The notes beneath the pieces are model-generated. The model had not been told where the DNA came from and did not search any database. It saw only the letters and a program-made list of their open reading frames with translations. Shown here piece after piece: positions 21,585 to 34,300 of a stretch of DNA of 64,000 nt (the first letter of the stretch is position 1; every line of letters begins with the position of its first letter). The DNA lies in contig OY992834.1 of NCBI GenBank assembly GCA_963921425.1, positions 17,300,164-17,364,163 of the forward strand, written 5' to 3'. The position numbers and the translations under genes were made by a program. The DNA is from Dryas octopetala (lineage: Eukaryota > Streptophyta > Magnoliopsida > Rosales > Rosaceae).

Positions 21585-24256
21585 ATCTGGGGAAGTGTCA
21601 GAAAGCTCCTAATATCCACCATAAGCTGTTAATACTCTGAATTAGAGTCGCCAATATATAAAATTGTGATTAGCAATGAAATAAAAATAAATAACACCAA
21701 AATCAGGAGTAAAGCTTAATCGTGATATCAAAGCCTATAAATTCAGGACTTCTATGTGAAAAAAAATTGGAATTTATGAATTACATCTAAAAAAGAATGA
21801 CATGAAACCAAACTACTATTGCTAGCCATGCTTTGACTAAAACAATATGGCTGGGCATAACCTTGTTCATCGTTCATCTACTCCAATCAAGATTGCATTT
21901 TCACCACTGTTGTGTTGATGTACCAGCATTCTGACTCTTGGATTTAGACATAACCCTCTAAAGACAATAAATTTTGTTCAAATTAATATTACATACGAAA
22001 ATATTTACCAAAAACCAGAAAACAAGAATAAAACATATACATATAGGTATATTTGTGAATCAAAATAACCAAAAATGTTTTTGAGTCATAAATATTAAAT
22101 AAGACAAAATATCACATCAAAATTAAACTCCAAGTCTTTTATGTCTCTTCCATCAAAATAAAGAACATTTTGTTAATTTCACATTTATCAAACTGGCACC
22201 TATTTTCAAAAGTGAAACTATGAACCTTAAATGTTCTTTTCTTTGTTCAATTCAATGGATTTAGAACATTTCAACTATCATCATGTCATATTGGTGAAAT
22301 TTTCAATATCACATTCACGGTTGTTTATAAATGAATTCAAATTATTTTGATAGAATACTTCATTATAAATAATACCAACATCAAATACCACATCACATGT
22401 TGAAAGGAACCAAACATTGTTTCCATCTCTTCTCATTGATTTCACTGAATTTATAATATTGCCTGTTTTTAGAAAATTTATACACTTTGTTTCGATCATA
22501 TAGACTAACCAACATATCTATAAGTTTATGTATTTTCTATGGAATCATATATTATGCTATGAATTTTTACAAAATATTTCTTTGATAGAAACATAAAATG
22601 CACAATTGTAGTAATACAGTCTTGGCTTAAGAACTGTGACCAATTATGTCTAATTAGAGAGAGAAAAAGAAATTTCTTTGTTTGCAAACGTAGAACAAAT
22701 GACAGAATAAAATGTTCCACCATAGACGAACCAAGAACTCCATGCACCATGATACCATCCAATATCCAACAATCCCCTGAACTTACCATTCCTTTGCACA
22801 CCTCCATTCTTTGCTTGGCACGCAGAAATGGACACTGTATCAATTGATAGGAAATGAATATGCAGTTAGATGAGCATCCAAAAATATCAAATACCAAAAG
22901 AGACACTGTAAGAGATAAGGAAATTCCAAGAAGTCATCACCAACATCCATGAGAACAAATTAGACGAGCAACCTTTACAGCTGTATGGAATATTTCAAGA
23001 CTACAGAGATAGTACTAATAATTAGATGCCTCGTCATTTCTTTTTCTTGGGTTGCAAGCAATCCAAAATACTACAATTCATCATTGTTTTGTTTTCATTT
23101 TGTTGCATACGCAACCAACACTAAATTTCATGAATCGCTGTATATTTTCTTTTTGACAAAATATTACATACAAAGCAATAATAATATGGTAAAAATAATA
23201 AATGGACAAGAAAATTCCGGTCATTTTAGTGACAGCACAAGAATTAGTCAGAAACTCAGAATAGAAGACCCAGGTAATTTTTTGTTCTTGATAAGTAAAG
23301 AAACTAAACAATAAATGGAGGAAAAACACCCAACAAGAAAAAGAGAACGTATTGAAAATTTGCCAAAAAATGGGCAAAAGTTGAGGTGTGTTTCCCTTCC
23401 TTTTGGCTTTGAACACCTCTCTTCGACATTTCCTCAAACACATTCTCAGCATTGCTTTTCATTCTTTCACAAAAGTAATAGAACTTACCAGTTCACTTAA
23501 TAGGCAATCAATATATCCTCTAATTTTGAAAACGGTAAACCAAAGGAGTGATTGATTACCTTAGGTCCGATCAACATGTAGCTGGGTCCTGCACTTTCAG
23601 CCAAAAGCTTGACTCGAAACTTCAGCACCTCACTCTCTCACGTCTTTCTGAGTATTGCTCGCACAATTTGGCTCGAGCTCACTGGTGGGTCTCCACGAGC
23701 CGCATATGGCTCCAACTGATCACCTTTGCAAGCATGAACACAGTAAAAAATGGAAGGCGGAGTTGAATGAATGAATGAAATGAAGGATCCCAATTTGACA
23801 GAGAGATTGAGGAAAAAACGATCTTAATTGGTTTTTAGTTTCTGGGTGTTTTTCGTTTTATCTGAATGCACTTAGAACTTGTTCCGTTTGTATGGGTTAT
23901 GGGTACTTTAGTATGGGTCTGAGGAGGGTTTGGTGGGTGTGTTGAAGCTGCTCCGGCGACGGAAGAGCATGCGGAGAAGGGAGGGGATGAGGGATTAGGG
24001 AGACAGATGGGGAAGATTAGAATTTTTTTTTTTTCTGTTTTATTAATTTTAATTTGTTTTATCTTTATTTTTTTTTCTTGCAGAGAAAAACAAACATCAG
24101 GTAAATTTATTTGATTTTTAATTTTCTTAAGAGAAATTTTATTTATACCCAACGATTTGCTCAACTTATCTTACACCATTTTTTAACATGAAAAGACAAG
24201 TATACCCGATATAAATTGATAAGGACAAATAATATTTTGAAAATGCTTAATTGTGT
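21585..24256. other. Upstream region of the BED/hAT gene
   Basis: No confident gene. An ATG-led frame of 16 codons on the minus strand (21951 leftwards, MSKSKSQNAGTSTQQW) could be an upstream reading frame or a leader exon of the BED/hAT transcript. The rest is AT-rich. At 23940-24000 a slightly GC-richer patch has no recognisable product. Confidence 0.35.
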
Positions 24257-24264
24257 TTTTAATA

Positions 24265-25418
24265 GAGTGCTGCTATTTGCACACCATTTTTTTTCTTTTT
24301 GCACACCCTTTTTTCCTTTTTTTCTCCTACACACCCTCTATCCTCTTCTAAAATTTAAAAACTCTCTTAACACACCCATCTAATTACCCTAATGCCCCCA
24401 TTTTATTCATTTCACAAAATTTAACACAACACACCCCATCAAAAAAAAAAAAAAAAAAACCACATACACAGCCCATCCTTCTCCCTCACCCCTCCCCCTT
24501 CCCTCACCGACCACCTTACTCCCTCCCTCCCCCTCCCTCACCGACCACCTCCCTACCTCTCTTCCTTTCTATCTTTGTCCGGCAACAACAACCCCCACCC
24601 ACCCTTTCCTAGCCTCGGCCTCCTTCTCCTTCATCAACCAATAGACCACCTCCTTCCCTCCCTCTGTTTCTGTCCAGCTCCGGCGACAACAATCCCGGCC
24701 CACCCCTTCCCAGCCCTTCCTTCTCCTTCACCAGCCACCTCCCTCCCTCCCTCTGTTTCTGTCCAACTCCAACGACAACAACCCTGACCCACCCCTTCAC
24801 AGCCCCTCCTTCTCCCTCACCCCCCGATCACCTCCCTCCCTCACCGACCACCCCTCCCTCATTTTCTGTCCCTGTCCAACTCCAACAACAACCCCAGCCC
24901 ACCCTCTCCCTGCCTTTCCAATTGCGACCACCTTCTCCATTTCCCCCCTCTCTATCTCTCTCTCCACCTTAAAAAAAAAAAAACGCAGATAGTGGCTGGT
25001 TCGACGGGCCAGTGCCGAACCAGCCACCACTTTGAAATTTTTTTATTACCGAACTAGCCACCATCTTCTCCGGTGAATTCATTGTTTCCGGCGGCGTCAA
25101 GGAAGAAAACTGAGGCTCGAGAGAGAGAAAGAGAGTGAGGGAGATGATGGGTTCGGTTGAGAGAGTGGGTTTAGGAGAGAGAATGAGATAGATTGGGCTG
25201 GGGAGGGAGATGGTCGGGGTGACCGGTGAGGGAAGGGGAGGGGCTGCTGGGTTTGTGTTTTTTTTTTTGTCTGAATTGATAGGGGGGGTGTGTTGGGTGT
25301 GGGAATGAGAGAGTGGGAAAGAGAACGAGGGTGTGTTTGGTCTTTTCTCTTTGATTGGTTTTTTTTTTTAAGTGGGGTGTGCAAAAAGAAAAAAAAGGGT
25401 GTGCAAATAGCAGCACTC
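24265..25418. mobile_element. Non-autonomous TIR element, copy 1 (GAGTGCTGC family)
   Basis: An 1154-bp element flanked by a perfect 8-bp duplication, ttttaata (24257-24264 and 25419-25426). Its ends are exact inverted repeats for 21 bp (gagtgctgctatttgcacac), and similarity extends to about 44 bp with a second ttgcacaccc. The left half is C/T-rich and the right half G/A-rich, so the element is almost a giant inverted repeat. A perfect 12-bp stem (gtggctggttcg, 24992-25003, with 25016-25027) lies in the middle. An 8-bp duplication suggests hAT, but the long TIR resembles Mutator types, so the superfamily is open. A second copy lies at 38250. Confidence 0.85.
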
Positions 25419-25426
25419 TTTTAATA

Positions 25427-27172
25427 TTCATAATTTTAGTTGATTCTCACTTTATCATTTAGATATTTATTTATTTTATTTTACCATCTATAACTATTTT
25501 TCGTATCTCTTTAATTTTTTTTCATTCATCTGTTAACTAATTCGTCAATATTGATGACAATAATGTCTCTGTCACATTATCATTTTTGACGACTTGGGTG
25601 AGGGAATTGATGAAAAAAGGTAAAGTGAAACATGAAAAATAGTTGTAGATAGTAAATTGAAATAAATAAATATTTGAATAATAAAGTGGGAATTAACTTA
25701 AATTATGGGTGGTAAAAATATAATTAAACCTTTTAAAAAAAAAATTGAATGTACTCTTGCACACTTTATATAAAAAATTAAAAAAAAATTATATAGAGAG
25801 CAAATTTTCGGATATATAGAATTTTCCAAAAATAAAAATAAAAAATCATTCGCATCATTTTTTTTTTTTTGTCAGGCATGGCATTATTTACTATTGCGTT
25901 AACGAAAAATAGGCAATGTTTAGCTAAGATCGGCGCTGGTACTTTTTTTTGTTTTCTGCTATTTGCCCTAACTTTTTCTTCAACCTTGCATTCATATATG
26001 AAACTCTATGAAATAAAATAAAAAATTAAGAAAGGAAAAAAGAAACCCAATACCCTCTATACTTTGGAAAATCATGTTGTAGTTCTTTTTCTTATTGAGC
26101 CTTGAGCCCTCATTTTCACACAAAACAATGGGCCTTGGGCCCTCATTTTCACCAAAAAATGGGCATTGGGCCTTGGACTTAAATGAAATACAACCGTTCA
26201 ATGAATTTCAAAATGAACGAATTGGTACTCGTCATGCGCAGATTCACCAAACTCATGCATGTGGCCCATCGATTTGCACAGTATCAATATAAAAATCAAA
26301 AGTACACACTACTCATGCACTTGAGCAACACTCTAGCAATGAAGAAATAAGTTATTCCTATTTTTCGACATTCACAATCAAAATTCATATATGAATTTTT
26401 TTTTTTTTTTTCTAACAGAACAATCGTTACAAAAAATAAAACTAATGATGTCAGTGGAATGAATGAAAATTGTACATGGAATCCAATTGAAATAAGCCAA
26501 AATCTGAAGATTGTAGAGGAAGTAAAGTAATAAACCCTAGTAAAAATGATGAATTTGGTCGGCCTAAGCAATATATAGAATAGTTGCTCGATCACTTGCT
26601 CATATGATATAGTCATAATCCAAGAACAAACTTCTCTATCTCACCAACCCACCACCAACCCCAAGTGGGACCAATACACTCCTACTTTTGACACACTAAC
26701 ACCAAATTCACCAACCCCCACTAACACTAATCAGGATATTTATTATCATTATTATTATTTGTTTATTTATTTATTTTTAATAGCTGCGCCAAGGGGATTT
26801 GTCTAGAAAAAAAGAAATTAAATTAAAAACTCAATGGACAAGTGTAGGAGATTGTATTGGGTTCTTGAAACGTTCACCAAACATGGAAGAGAGGCTGCAA
26901 TACGTTGAAAGGGAAGTGCGAAAGAATGATAAGTTTATGGATGAACAATGGACGACCCGACAAAAGCAAGGAACCCATGGAAACAAGAAGGCAGTCACAA
27001 TTTTGGACCATTACCCATCATCTCTTTCTATGTGTTTTCTATTTGTTGTAAATATGTTTTATTTTTATTTAAAGGTAAACTAAAAAAATTAGATCTTTTT
27101 TAGTCCATATATTTTGACTCAAAATCATATTTGATCTTCACTGTTTAATTTTGTCAATCTGGTTTATGTTTT
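25427..27172. other. Intergenic, no gene seen
   Basis: AT-rich spacer. At 26095-26175 a short direct repeat (gagccctcattttcaca and gggccctcattttcacc) occurs. A 94-codon frame at 26799-27083 has a plausible charged helix (MEERLQYVEREVRKNDKFMDEQW) but I recognise no family, and no introns or neighbours support it. Confidence 0.35.
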
Positions 27173-27173
27173 G

Positions 27174-27577
27174 GCTTTATTACATTTTACACACCTGAAC
27201 TTTGAGCTCAATCTCACTTCACCACCTAAAAAAAAAATTGTCTCAATTTACCACCTGAATTAAAAATTTGTTGCAATGTACCACCTCTCGCTCATTTTGT
27301 CTAAACTTTTGTTAAAAATAAGGGTGTTTTGGTCTTTTTCAAGTCAATTTTTTATTGTGTCAAAGTAAATAAAGCGTAAAAAAACCATTTTTTTTTTACA
27401 ATAAGAACTTGAAAAACACCAAAACACTCTTATTTTTAACAAAAATTAAGACAAAATTAGCTAAAGGTGGTACATTACAACAAATTTTTAATTCATATGG
27501 TAAATTGAGACAATTTTTTTTTTAAGTGATGAAGTGAGATTGAGCCTAAACTTCAGGTGGATAAAATGTAAAAATGT
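27174..27577. mobile_element. MITE with about 110-bp inverted ends
   Basis: The left end has ttacattttacacacctgaa, then tctcacttcaccaccta, then caatttaccacctgaat, then gcaatgtaccacct. The right end is its complement (aggtggtacattacaac, ggtaaattgagacaatt, agtgatgaagtgagattgag, caggtggataaaatgta). There is no coding region. The element at 59665-60208 shares this terminal sequence, so they form one family. Confidence 0.72.
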
Positions 27578-28075
27578 TACTTACAATTTTAAGACATTTT
27601 GCACCCAATATGAATGTTTTTTTGAATCAAAAATTGAAATTAGTTTTAAAAAGTCTATAAGATTGTCTTTCAACCCCCAATAAAACTTTTTTCAAAAAAA
27701 AAAAAAAACAAAATTTTTTTATCTAAATTAAAAATCTAGATTTTATTAAAATTATCTTAAGATTGCAAATAATATAAACGCAAAGATCCAATTGACAAAA
27801 TTTAAATCATAAGAACTAAATATGATTTCGGGCCAAAACAAAGTACTAATTACAAAACATGATTTACCCTTTATTTAATGTTATTTGAGTGAATTTGTAA
27901 TTTTCAAAAACATTACCAATAGCTTGGATAATGATGAGTTAAATGAGTTGTTATTGATAAATTTTTCTTCATATTAAATTTCTTAGGTGCGTCGATGCAT
28001 TCCTATCTCTGCCCCTTTCAAATTTTTATTTTTTTTCTCAAAATCTGCCTCATTTGGGACGAAGTGCTACAGGGT
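27578..28075. other. Intergenic, no feature seen
   Basis: AT-rich spacer between a MITE and a hAT-like element. I see no coding, structural or repeated signal beyond poly-A/T runs. Confidence 0.4.
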
Positions 28076-29305
28076 CTCAAGATTAGACCTGAAAATAGAC
28101 CGGTTTTTTATTCAAATTCTATCAAAATTTGATATAATTAACGGGATATATATGGATTTGTGATCTTAATCCGATAATCAGATTACGATCCGAATCCGAT
28201 AATTCATTAGCTTAACAAATCAAATAAGGATTAGACCTAATCCAATCCGACTTAATATAATACATAATGCATTTTTTAATATTTTTAATGTTTAATTGGA
28301 TATTAATCCCTCAAACTCTTTTTTTTAAAGCCTCCAACCCGTTGACTTTTTAATTCATAGATTAAGCCCAATTTCTAAAATTGCAGACACCTAGGATTAA
28401 AACACACCTAAAACTATTTTATAATTACAAAGTCTGGCATTGTCATTAATAAGAGTAAATGAATTAAATTTATAAATTTTGTAGATTTAATTGATAGATT
28501 TTCATGATTGAGTGTAATAAATTTTATTCATAATTAATTCAAATCAACCAAAAAAAAATTATGTATGTACATAAAATCATTAATTGTAGGTATATAAAAT
28601 TTACGCACAAAAAAAAAAGGTTCATTGATTTTAACTACTAAATTTCAATAACTTTTTAGTTTAGATACCAAAATTAAATAATATTTTAGATTAGGTACTA
28701 GTTGAAAAGTCAAACAAAATAATAAAGTAAAAGGTATTAGAATTTATAAATATTACATCACATGCCACTACAATAAAAAAATAAAAATAAATTACATCAC
28801 AAATATTACATTAATTTATACTATATTGTATTAAAAAAAAAAAAAATCAATCCAGTCACAACTTAACTATGACTGTCTTGGTAAATTAAAATAGACAACT
28901 CACACCACTATACTATATATTATTTTGAGTAAAAGTATTGTTTTGACCTCTATTTATACTATGTTGTAGTATAATTTCTCTGAAAATAATTCAATTAAGT
29001 CACAACTTAACTGTGACTGTCTCAAAACTTAGATGTGACTGTCGTTCAGTCACAACTAAATTTAAAGTTGTGAATGTCGTACAGTCACAACTAAATGTGA
29101 AGTTGAGACTATATTAGCAAATTTTCAAGATAATATAAAAGCCTCAAGGGCAATTTTGTCAAAACCTTATAAATTTTAACTAACACCCATCATATGTGGG
29201 CCAAAAGACAAAAATGTCAAATGGAAAAGGCTCAAATCAAATGAGTCAACATATTTGTGACCTAATCTAAAAAACTGCATTTAAATTTGGTAGTTCAATT
29301 GAAAT

Positions 29306-29964
29306 TAGGGATGGGCACGAGATCGGGGGGGACGGGACTTACCTCATCTCGTTCCCATCTCATGATTTGAGTTCGGGATCGGTATGGGACGGGATGAGGG
29401 TTTTGGGATTATGGTACCATCTTGTCCCGTACCAAACTGGTTCGGTACGAGTTCGGTACCATCTTGATCCCAAACTAAAAAATAATAATAATTCAATTAT
29501 TCAATTTTTATTCAAGATTCATCCTCAAATAATAACATGTAAACATAACAAATGACCTTTTAAATGACCTTGTAAACTTAGTCCATGAAACTTACAAAAC
29601 AAATACAAACTTACAAAGCAAACCAAATAAAGTTTAAGATAATAAACAAAACATTACATGCTTCAACACTTTCATAAAATTTAAGTTCTTCAAGACAAAG
29701 TTCATCTTCTAAATCCAAGTTAAAAAATGAATTGGGCTTAGTGATATTTGGGCCTATTAAATTAAATAAATAAATTTTTAATTAAATTTTAATTAATCGG
29801 TACGGGATGAGACCATCTCGGTATTGAACCTTCAAGACCGATCCCATCCCGTTTGAGATCGGTACAATACGGGATTGGAAAAAAAAAACGGGATGGGACC
29901 AAACGATACGGAATGGCACGGAACGGTATGGTTTCGGTATTTTCGGTCTTAATGTCCACCCCTA
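29306..29964. mobile_element. Nested hAT element, 659 bp
   Basis: Flanked by a perfect 8-bp duplication, attgaaat (29298-29305 and 29965-29972). It starts TAGGGATGGGCAC and ends GTCCACCCCTA, the classic plant hAT ends (TAGGGGTGGGCA type). The subterminal parts are crowded with cgggat/atcccg and ggtac motifs in both orientations. It lies inside the larger hAT-like element and so is younger. It has no coding region. Confidence 0.9.
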
Positions 29965-30048
29965 ATTGAAATATTATATAATCTTCATACTATACCAAAA
30001 AATTATTGGAATTTAGTATTTAATTCTAATTTTCAAAAAAAAAAAAAA

Positions 30049-30196
30049 CAGTAGGTGCATAAAATTAACACGAAAAAAATAATAAGTGCACAAAATAAAC
30101 ACGAAAAAAACATAGTAGGTGCACAAAATAAACATGAAAAAATCAGTAGGTGCACAAAATAAACACACAAAAAAAGCTAGTAGGTGTACAAAACAA
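30049..30196 (+). repeat. Short tandem array, 30-40 bp units
   Basis: About five units of the form agtaggtgcacaaaataaac followed by an A-rich filler. The unit length varies with the A-run. It lies inside the large hAT-like element. Confidence 0.75.
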
Positions 30197-30919
30197 GTAT
30201 CTTAGTTAATCTTATATTATTTTTTGGGTAGTTTCGTATTATTGTTATTATATAAATTTGATATTAATTATGATATAGCAAAACTAATTTTCAAAATAAA
30301 AAAAAATATTCAAAGTTGAAACAAGTAACAATAATATCATTTCAATAAAAAAACTGAAATATTATTAATTAATGAAGATAAATAGCATTAACTACTCCTA
30401 ATATTACCTACATAGGGTAAAGGGTATCTTAGGAAAACAACAAACTTTTAGTTTTAAATTAAGCTGACTCATCCAACAATATAAGAAAAATTACTTATGT
30501 GGACACTAGTCAAAGGGTTAAACCTCTTAAAAAAAAAATTATGTTGGGTTACAGTTAGAAAAAAATATATTTCAGGTGGTTTATCCTAATTTATTATATG
30601 TTTAATAAAGATTATATATGTGTAAAAGTAATTTGAGGTTTTTTACACATTAATTGTCTTATTCAGTCTAATACTAATAAAGTTTTAATCAGCTCTCTAA
30701 ATATATCCAACTAAAATCCGATTTGATTTAAATCTGGTACTAATCGAATACGAATCGACATGTTTTGAATTTGTTAAATCTAAATATAATCTGAATTCGA
30801 TAATTCGATTATGAAGATTCAGATTTGAATTTAGGTCAATCCGATCCATTTTCAGACGTCTACTCAAGATTGCTATCCCTGTGCCTATCTACGACGAGAA
30901 TAGAATGTTCAACCTGCTC

Positions 30920-30926
30920 ACCAACC
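30920..30926 (+). promoter_or_regulatory. AC-type element upstream of CYP98A
   Basis: ACCAACC matches the AC-II element bound by R2R3-MYB regulators of lignin genes. It lies about 350 bp before the TATA box of CYP98A and only 58 bp right of the hAT insertion. Similar ACCAAC strings follow near 30979. The role is inferred from the known control of phenylpropanoid genes. Confidence 0.45.
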
Positions 30927-31278
30927 TTTGATTCCTTCATACACCAAGTTAAAAGTCCCAATCATATCCATTCTCACCTCACCAACAACCAAAAGACTAA
31001 TTAAAACCTTCCCCACTGCGCAGTCACCGCACATCAAAAGCACGCGCCACAAATGCTTGGTTCCTACACCTCCAAGGTGGGTCCCAGCTGGTTTGGTTTA
31101 AATTTGCAAGCAAAATGATGAAGATGGGTGGTGGTGATCCACATGATTGTGTACGTTGTGAGTTGGGTACACTTTCCATTAAGTGGGTCACCCTCTTAAT
31201 TTCACAATACTAATCAGTAATATATACCACGTCCACAGTACACTACTAATTATCCCTCCACCAACTCCAATCTGTCTC

Positions 31279-31285
31279 TATATAG
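31279..31285 (+). promoter_or_regulatory. TATA box of CYP98A
   Basis: TATATAG lies 86 bp before the start codon, within a C/T-rich leader region. The spacing suits a plant promoter with a short 5' UTR. Confidence 0.6.
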
Positions 31286-31370
31286 ACCAATTCAATCCCC
31301 CTCCCACCATATATTGCCCAACTGATCCATCCCAAACCCTCTCCATTGACATATTGATCCAACGATCAAT

Positions 31371-34300
31371 ATGGATGTTCCTTTTTCATCACCACCCTTG
31401 GTTTTATTATCCATCATCATAATATTATTCCTCCTTGCATACAAGCTCTACAAACGGCTGAGGTTCAAGCTCCCGCCCGGCCCACGCGCGTGGCCGATCG
31501 TTGGAAACCTCTACGACGTAAAGCCGGTGAGGTTCCGGTGCTACGCGGAGTGGGCCGAGGCGTACGGGCCCATCATATCGGTGTGGTTCGGGTCGACGTT
31601 GAACGTGATCGTGTCAAACTCGGAATTGGCAAAGGAAGTGCTTAAAGAGCAGGACCAAAAACTTGCTGATAGGCATAGGAGTAGGTCAGCAGCAAAGTTT
31701 AGTAAGGACGGGCAGGACCTTATTTGGGCTGACTATGGACCTCACTATGTGAAGGTGAGGAAGGTTTGCACCCTTGAGCTTTTCTCTCCAAAGAGAATTG
31801 AAGCTCTCAGGCCTATTAGGGAAGACGAGGTCACAGCCATGGTTGAGTCCATTTTCAATGACTGCACCAATCCTGGTATGCTTCCTTTTCTGTCTTTTCC
31901 ATTATTTGCTAGCCTTTTGATTTTATTCCCTATTTGAGATGAAATATATATGCAATGCAAATAATTTGTTATCAAATTGACCAATACTATGATTCAATGG
32001 AGATTTGTGAGCTGTACCAGAAAATTATTTTCTATATAAATAAAGCAAACACTTAAGTAAAACATTTTCAAATTTAAGTTTTGTCTTTACTGAATTAAAA
32101 TGTTATAAAAGAACAATACAAACATTAATTAAAAACGGTAAAATACCAATACATTAAAAATTAAAAAGAAAATACAAACATGTTTATAAAAAATAGGAAA
32201 TTACAAGTAGTTCACACTTCACACCATCAACTACTCACGTACTCCACAATAAAAAAAAAAAAAAAAAAATTCAATATATTGTTGCGTGATAAAAAAGACT
32301 TTTGACATGTTGCATACTTGCATGCCAAAAAGTCTAATATATATATTTATAAGAGAAAGTCTCTTGATTACGATCGATCGGATGATCGGATCCACATCTT
32401 TTTCAAGTTCGCCAACTAGTTAGGGGCATGAGGGGAAAGAGAAAAAAGCAAAGAAAAAGTCAGATAATAAAGTCAACTAATTACGACGGTCATGGCAACT
32501 TCGTTTGACTAATTATAAGTTTTTTTGGGTATAATGGGGCGAAGTTGAAAGAAAAACTAAGTTAAAATAGCTCCAGCGGTAGAGAATTCAGCAACATCAG
32601 TAGATAGCAGAGAAATGACATAGTGTCTAGTTATAAGTTAATATATATATATATATCTTTTCGTTGAGGTATATCTCAATTTAAATACGATGATGTATAA
32701 CTTGTGAGACTCATTTTGTATTGTAATTCGATGGTTGAAGTCGTTTATATTTTAAGTTTATATACAAGAATCATCCTTGCAAAAAATTAGTTAAATTAAA
32801 AATCGTTTAATCATTTGATTAAAGGATCATCATTTTAAGTGTTAATGAAATCCATATATTTATCAATTTATTCTATTATAATTAAATATCTTAATAATTT
32901 CTGATTTACCTAATTTTTTATAAGGATAATCGTTGTATATAGACTTAAAAAATAGATAACTTCGATTATCAAATTATAATACAAAATAAATTTTACAAAT
33001 TATACTTCATCATTATGTTTAAGTTAAAATATACCTTAATGAAATGGCTAATATAATACTTAGTGACAAAGTGCTCCTGTCATTCAACAACCACGCCTCC
33101 TGCCATTTAATAGTCTTAATTTGCATATTATAAATGCAGATGGCCAATAATTGATTTTTATTGTTTGGTCATAGTCATTTATTAATTACTGTCGGAATAA
33201 AAGGTCAGTGGTAATTTTTCTATGAGGAAAGGGTTTTCGTAAAAAGTATGCATAATATATGGTATATGCTTGATTTTAAAGAAAAGTTATATAGCATTCC
33301 CCAGAATATATATATATTTTTTTAAAGGAAGAAAGAAGGAGAAGTTATATAGTCTCTATAAAGCAAAAAGTTATATAGTTTTTGATAAAATTATAGTTAA
33401 ATATGAAATTATTTGCTAAATATAAAACTGTAGTTAAATTTAAAAATATAGCAAAGTATAATATTAGTTGTGAATAATATTGTTTATGCAAGAGTTTTAA
33501 ACCTTAGTTATATATATATATATAATTATGGCTACTTTATACCGTCAAGGCATTATATAATAGATGCATGTGTTGTGACTAAATGCATGCCGAGTACAAT
33601 GCACAAAGAAAGTTTCCTTTTTCTTTCTTACTTTCTTTAATCTTCATTAAGTTAGGTAAATTTCTTTCTAATCATGAGGCCCCTACATTTAATCATTTCA
33701 ACAAACTTCTTTAAATAAATTAATATGGTTTTGTCCCATCATGAGTATTAAGTATAATATGTTTTGGGTAGATCAACTTAGGACATTTAAATTGTGTTAT
33801 CATGCAGACGTTGTATCACACGCATTTAATCGATGAATTTATTTATTTAAATTAGTAAAATATAGTTTTTGCACTGTGAAATCCGTCACATGACAAGCAG
33901 ACAAATTTACTGGGGGGCATGTCTCTACTTAACCCCTTTGAATTGCGATATGCCAATATGTGCTGGGTCCCTACTTAAGCGCATGACACCCCTGACTATG
34001 CCAATATGATATAAATTCCAACTGATCGATACCCTGTTTCAGCTGGCACAAATAGCACAAACTTGTAGTACATTTATGAATAGATTTAAGAGCCAACAAA
34101 AGAGAAGTCAACGTTCTTTACCAAGAGAGAGGTCAACACACATGTTTGGGCCTCCTAATTCTTAAATATTGCATTACCCAAAATAAAGTCTTAAATATTG
34201 TAGTTGAATTCATGGTCAGTTGGTCACAAAGTTAATTAATTACAATTAATGAGCATGTTTGGGGTTGATAATAATATCCCATTTGGTCGGCTCAGATGGG

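Larger units (their letters stand above)
28084..30862. mobile_element. Large non-autonomous hAT-like element
   Basis: A 2779-bp element with a perfect 8-bp target duplication, ctcaagat (28076-28083 and 30863-30870). The ends are tagacctgaaaatagaccgg and the complement of tagacgtctgaaaatggatcgg. Both subterminal zones are rich in (c/g)gaatccgat-type motifs in opposite orientation, as expected for transposase-binding repeats. An 8-bp duplication with short TAG-starting ends fits hAT. No transposase frame survives. The interior contains a nested hAT (29306-29964), clustered gtgactgt/cagtcac motifs (28850-29110) and a tandem array (30049-30196). Confidence 0.82.

Noticed and set aside
22526-22906. 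126-residue frame on the minus strand
   Set aside because: No family recognised, AT-rich composition, no splice or promoter support.
26799-27083. 94-residue charged frame
   Set aside because: The first half looks protein-like but there is no known family, conserved neighbour or stop context; kept only as a note in the intergenic entry.
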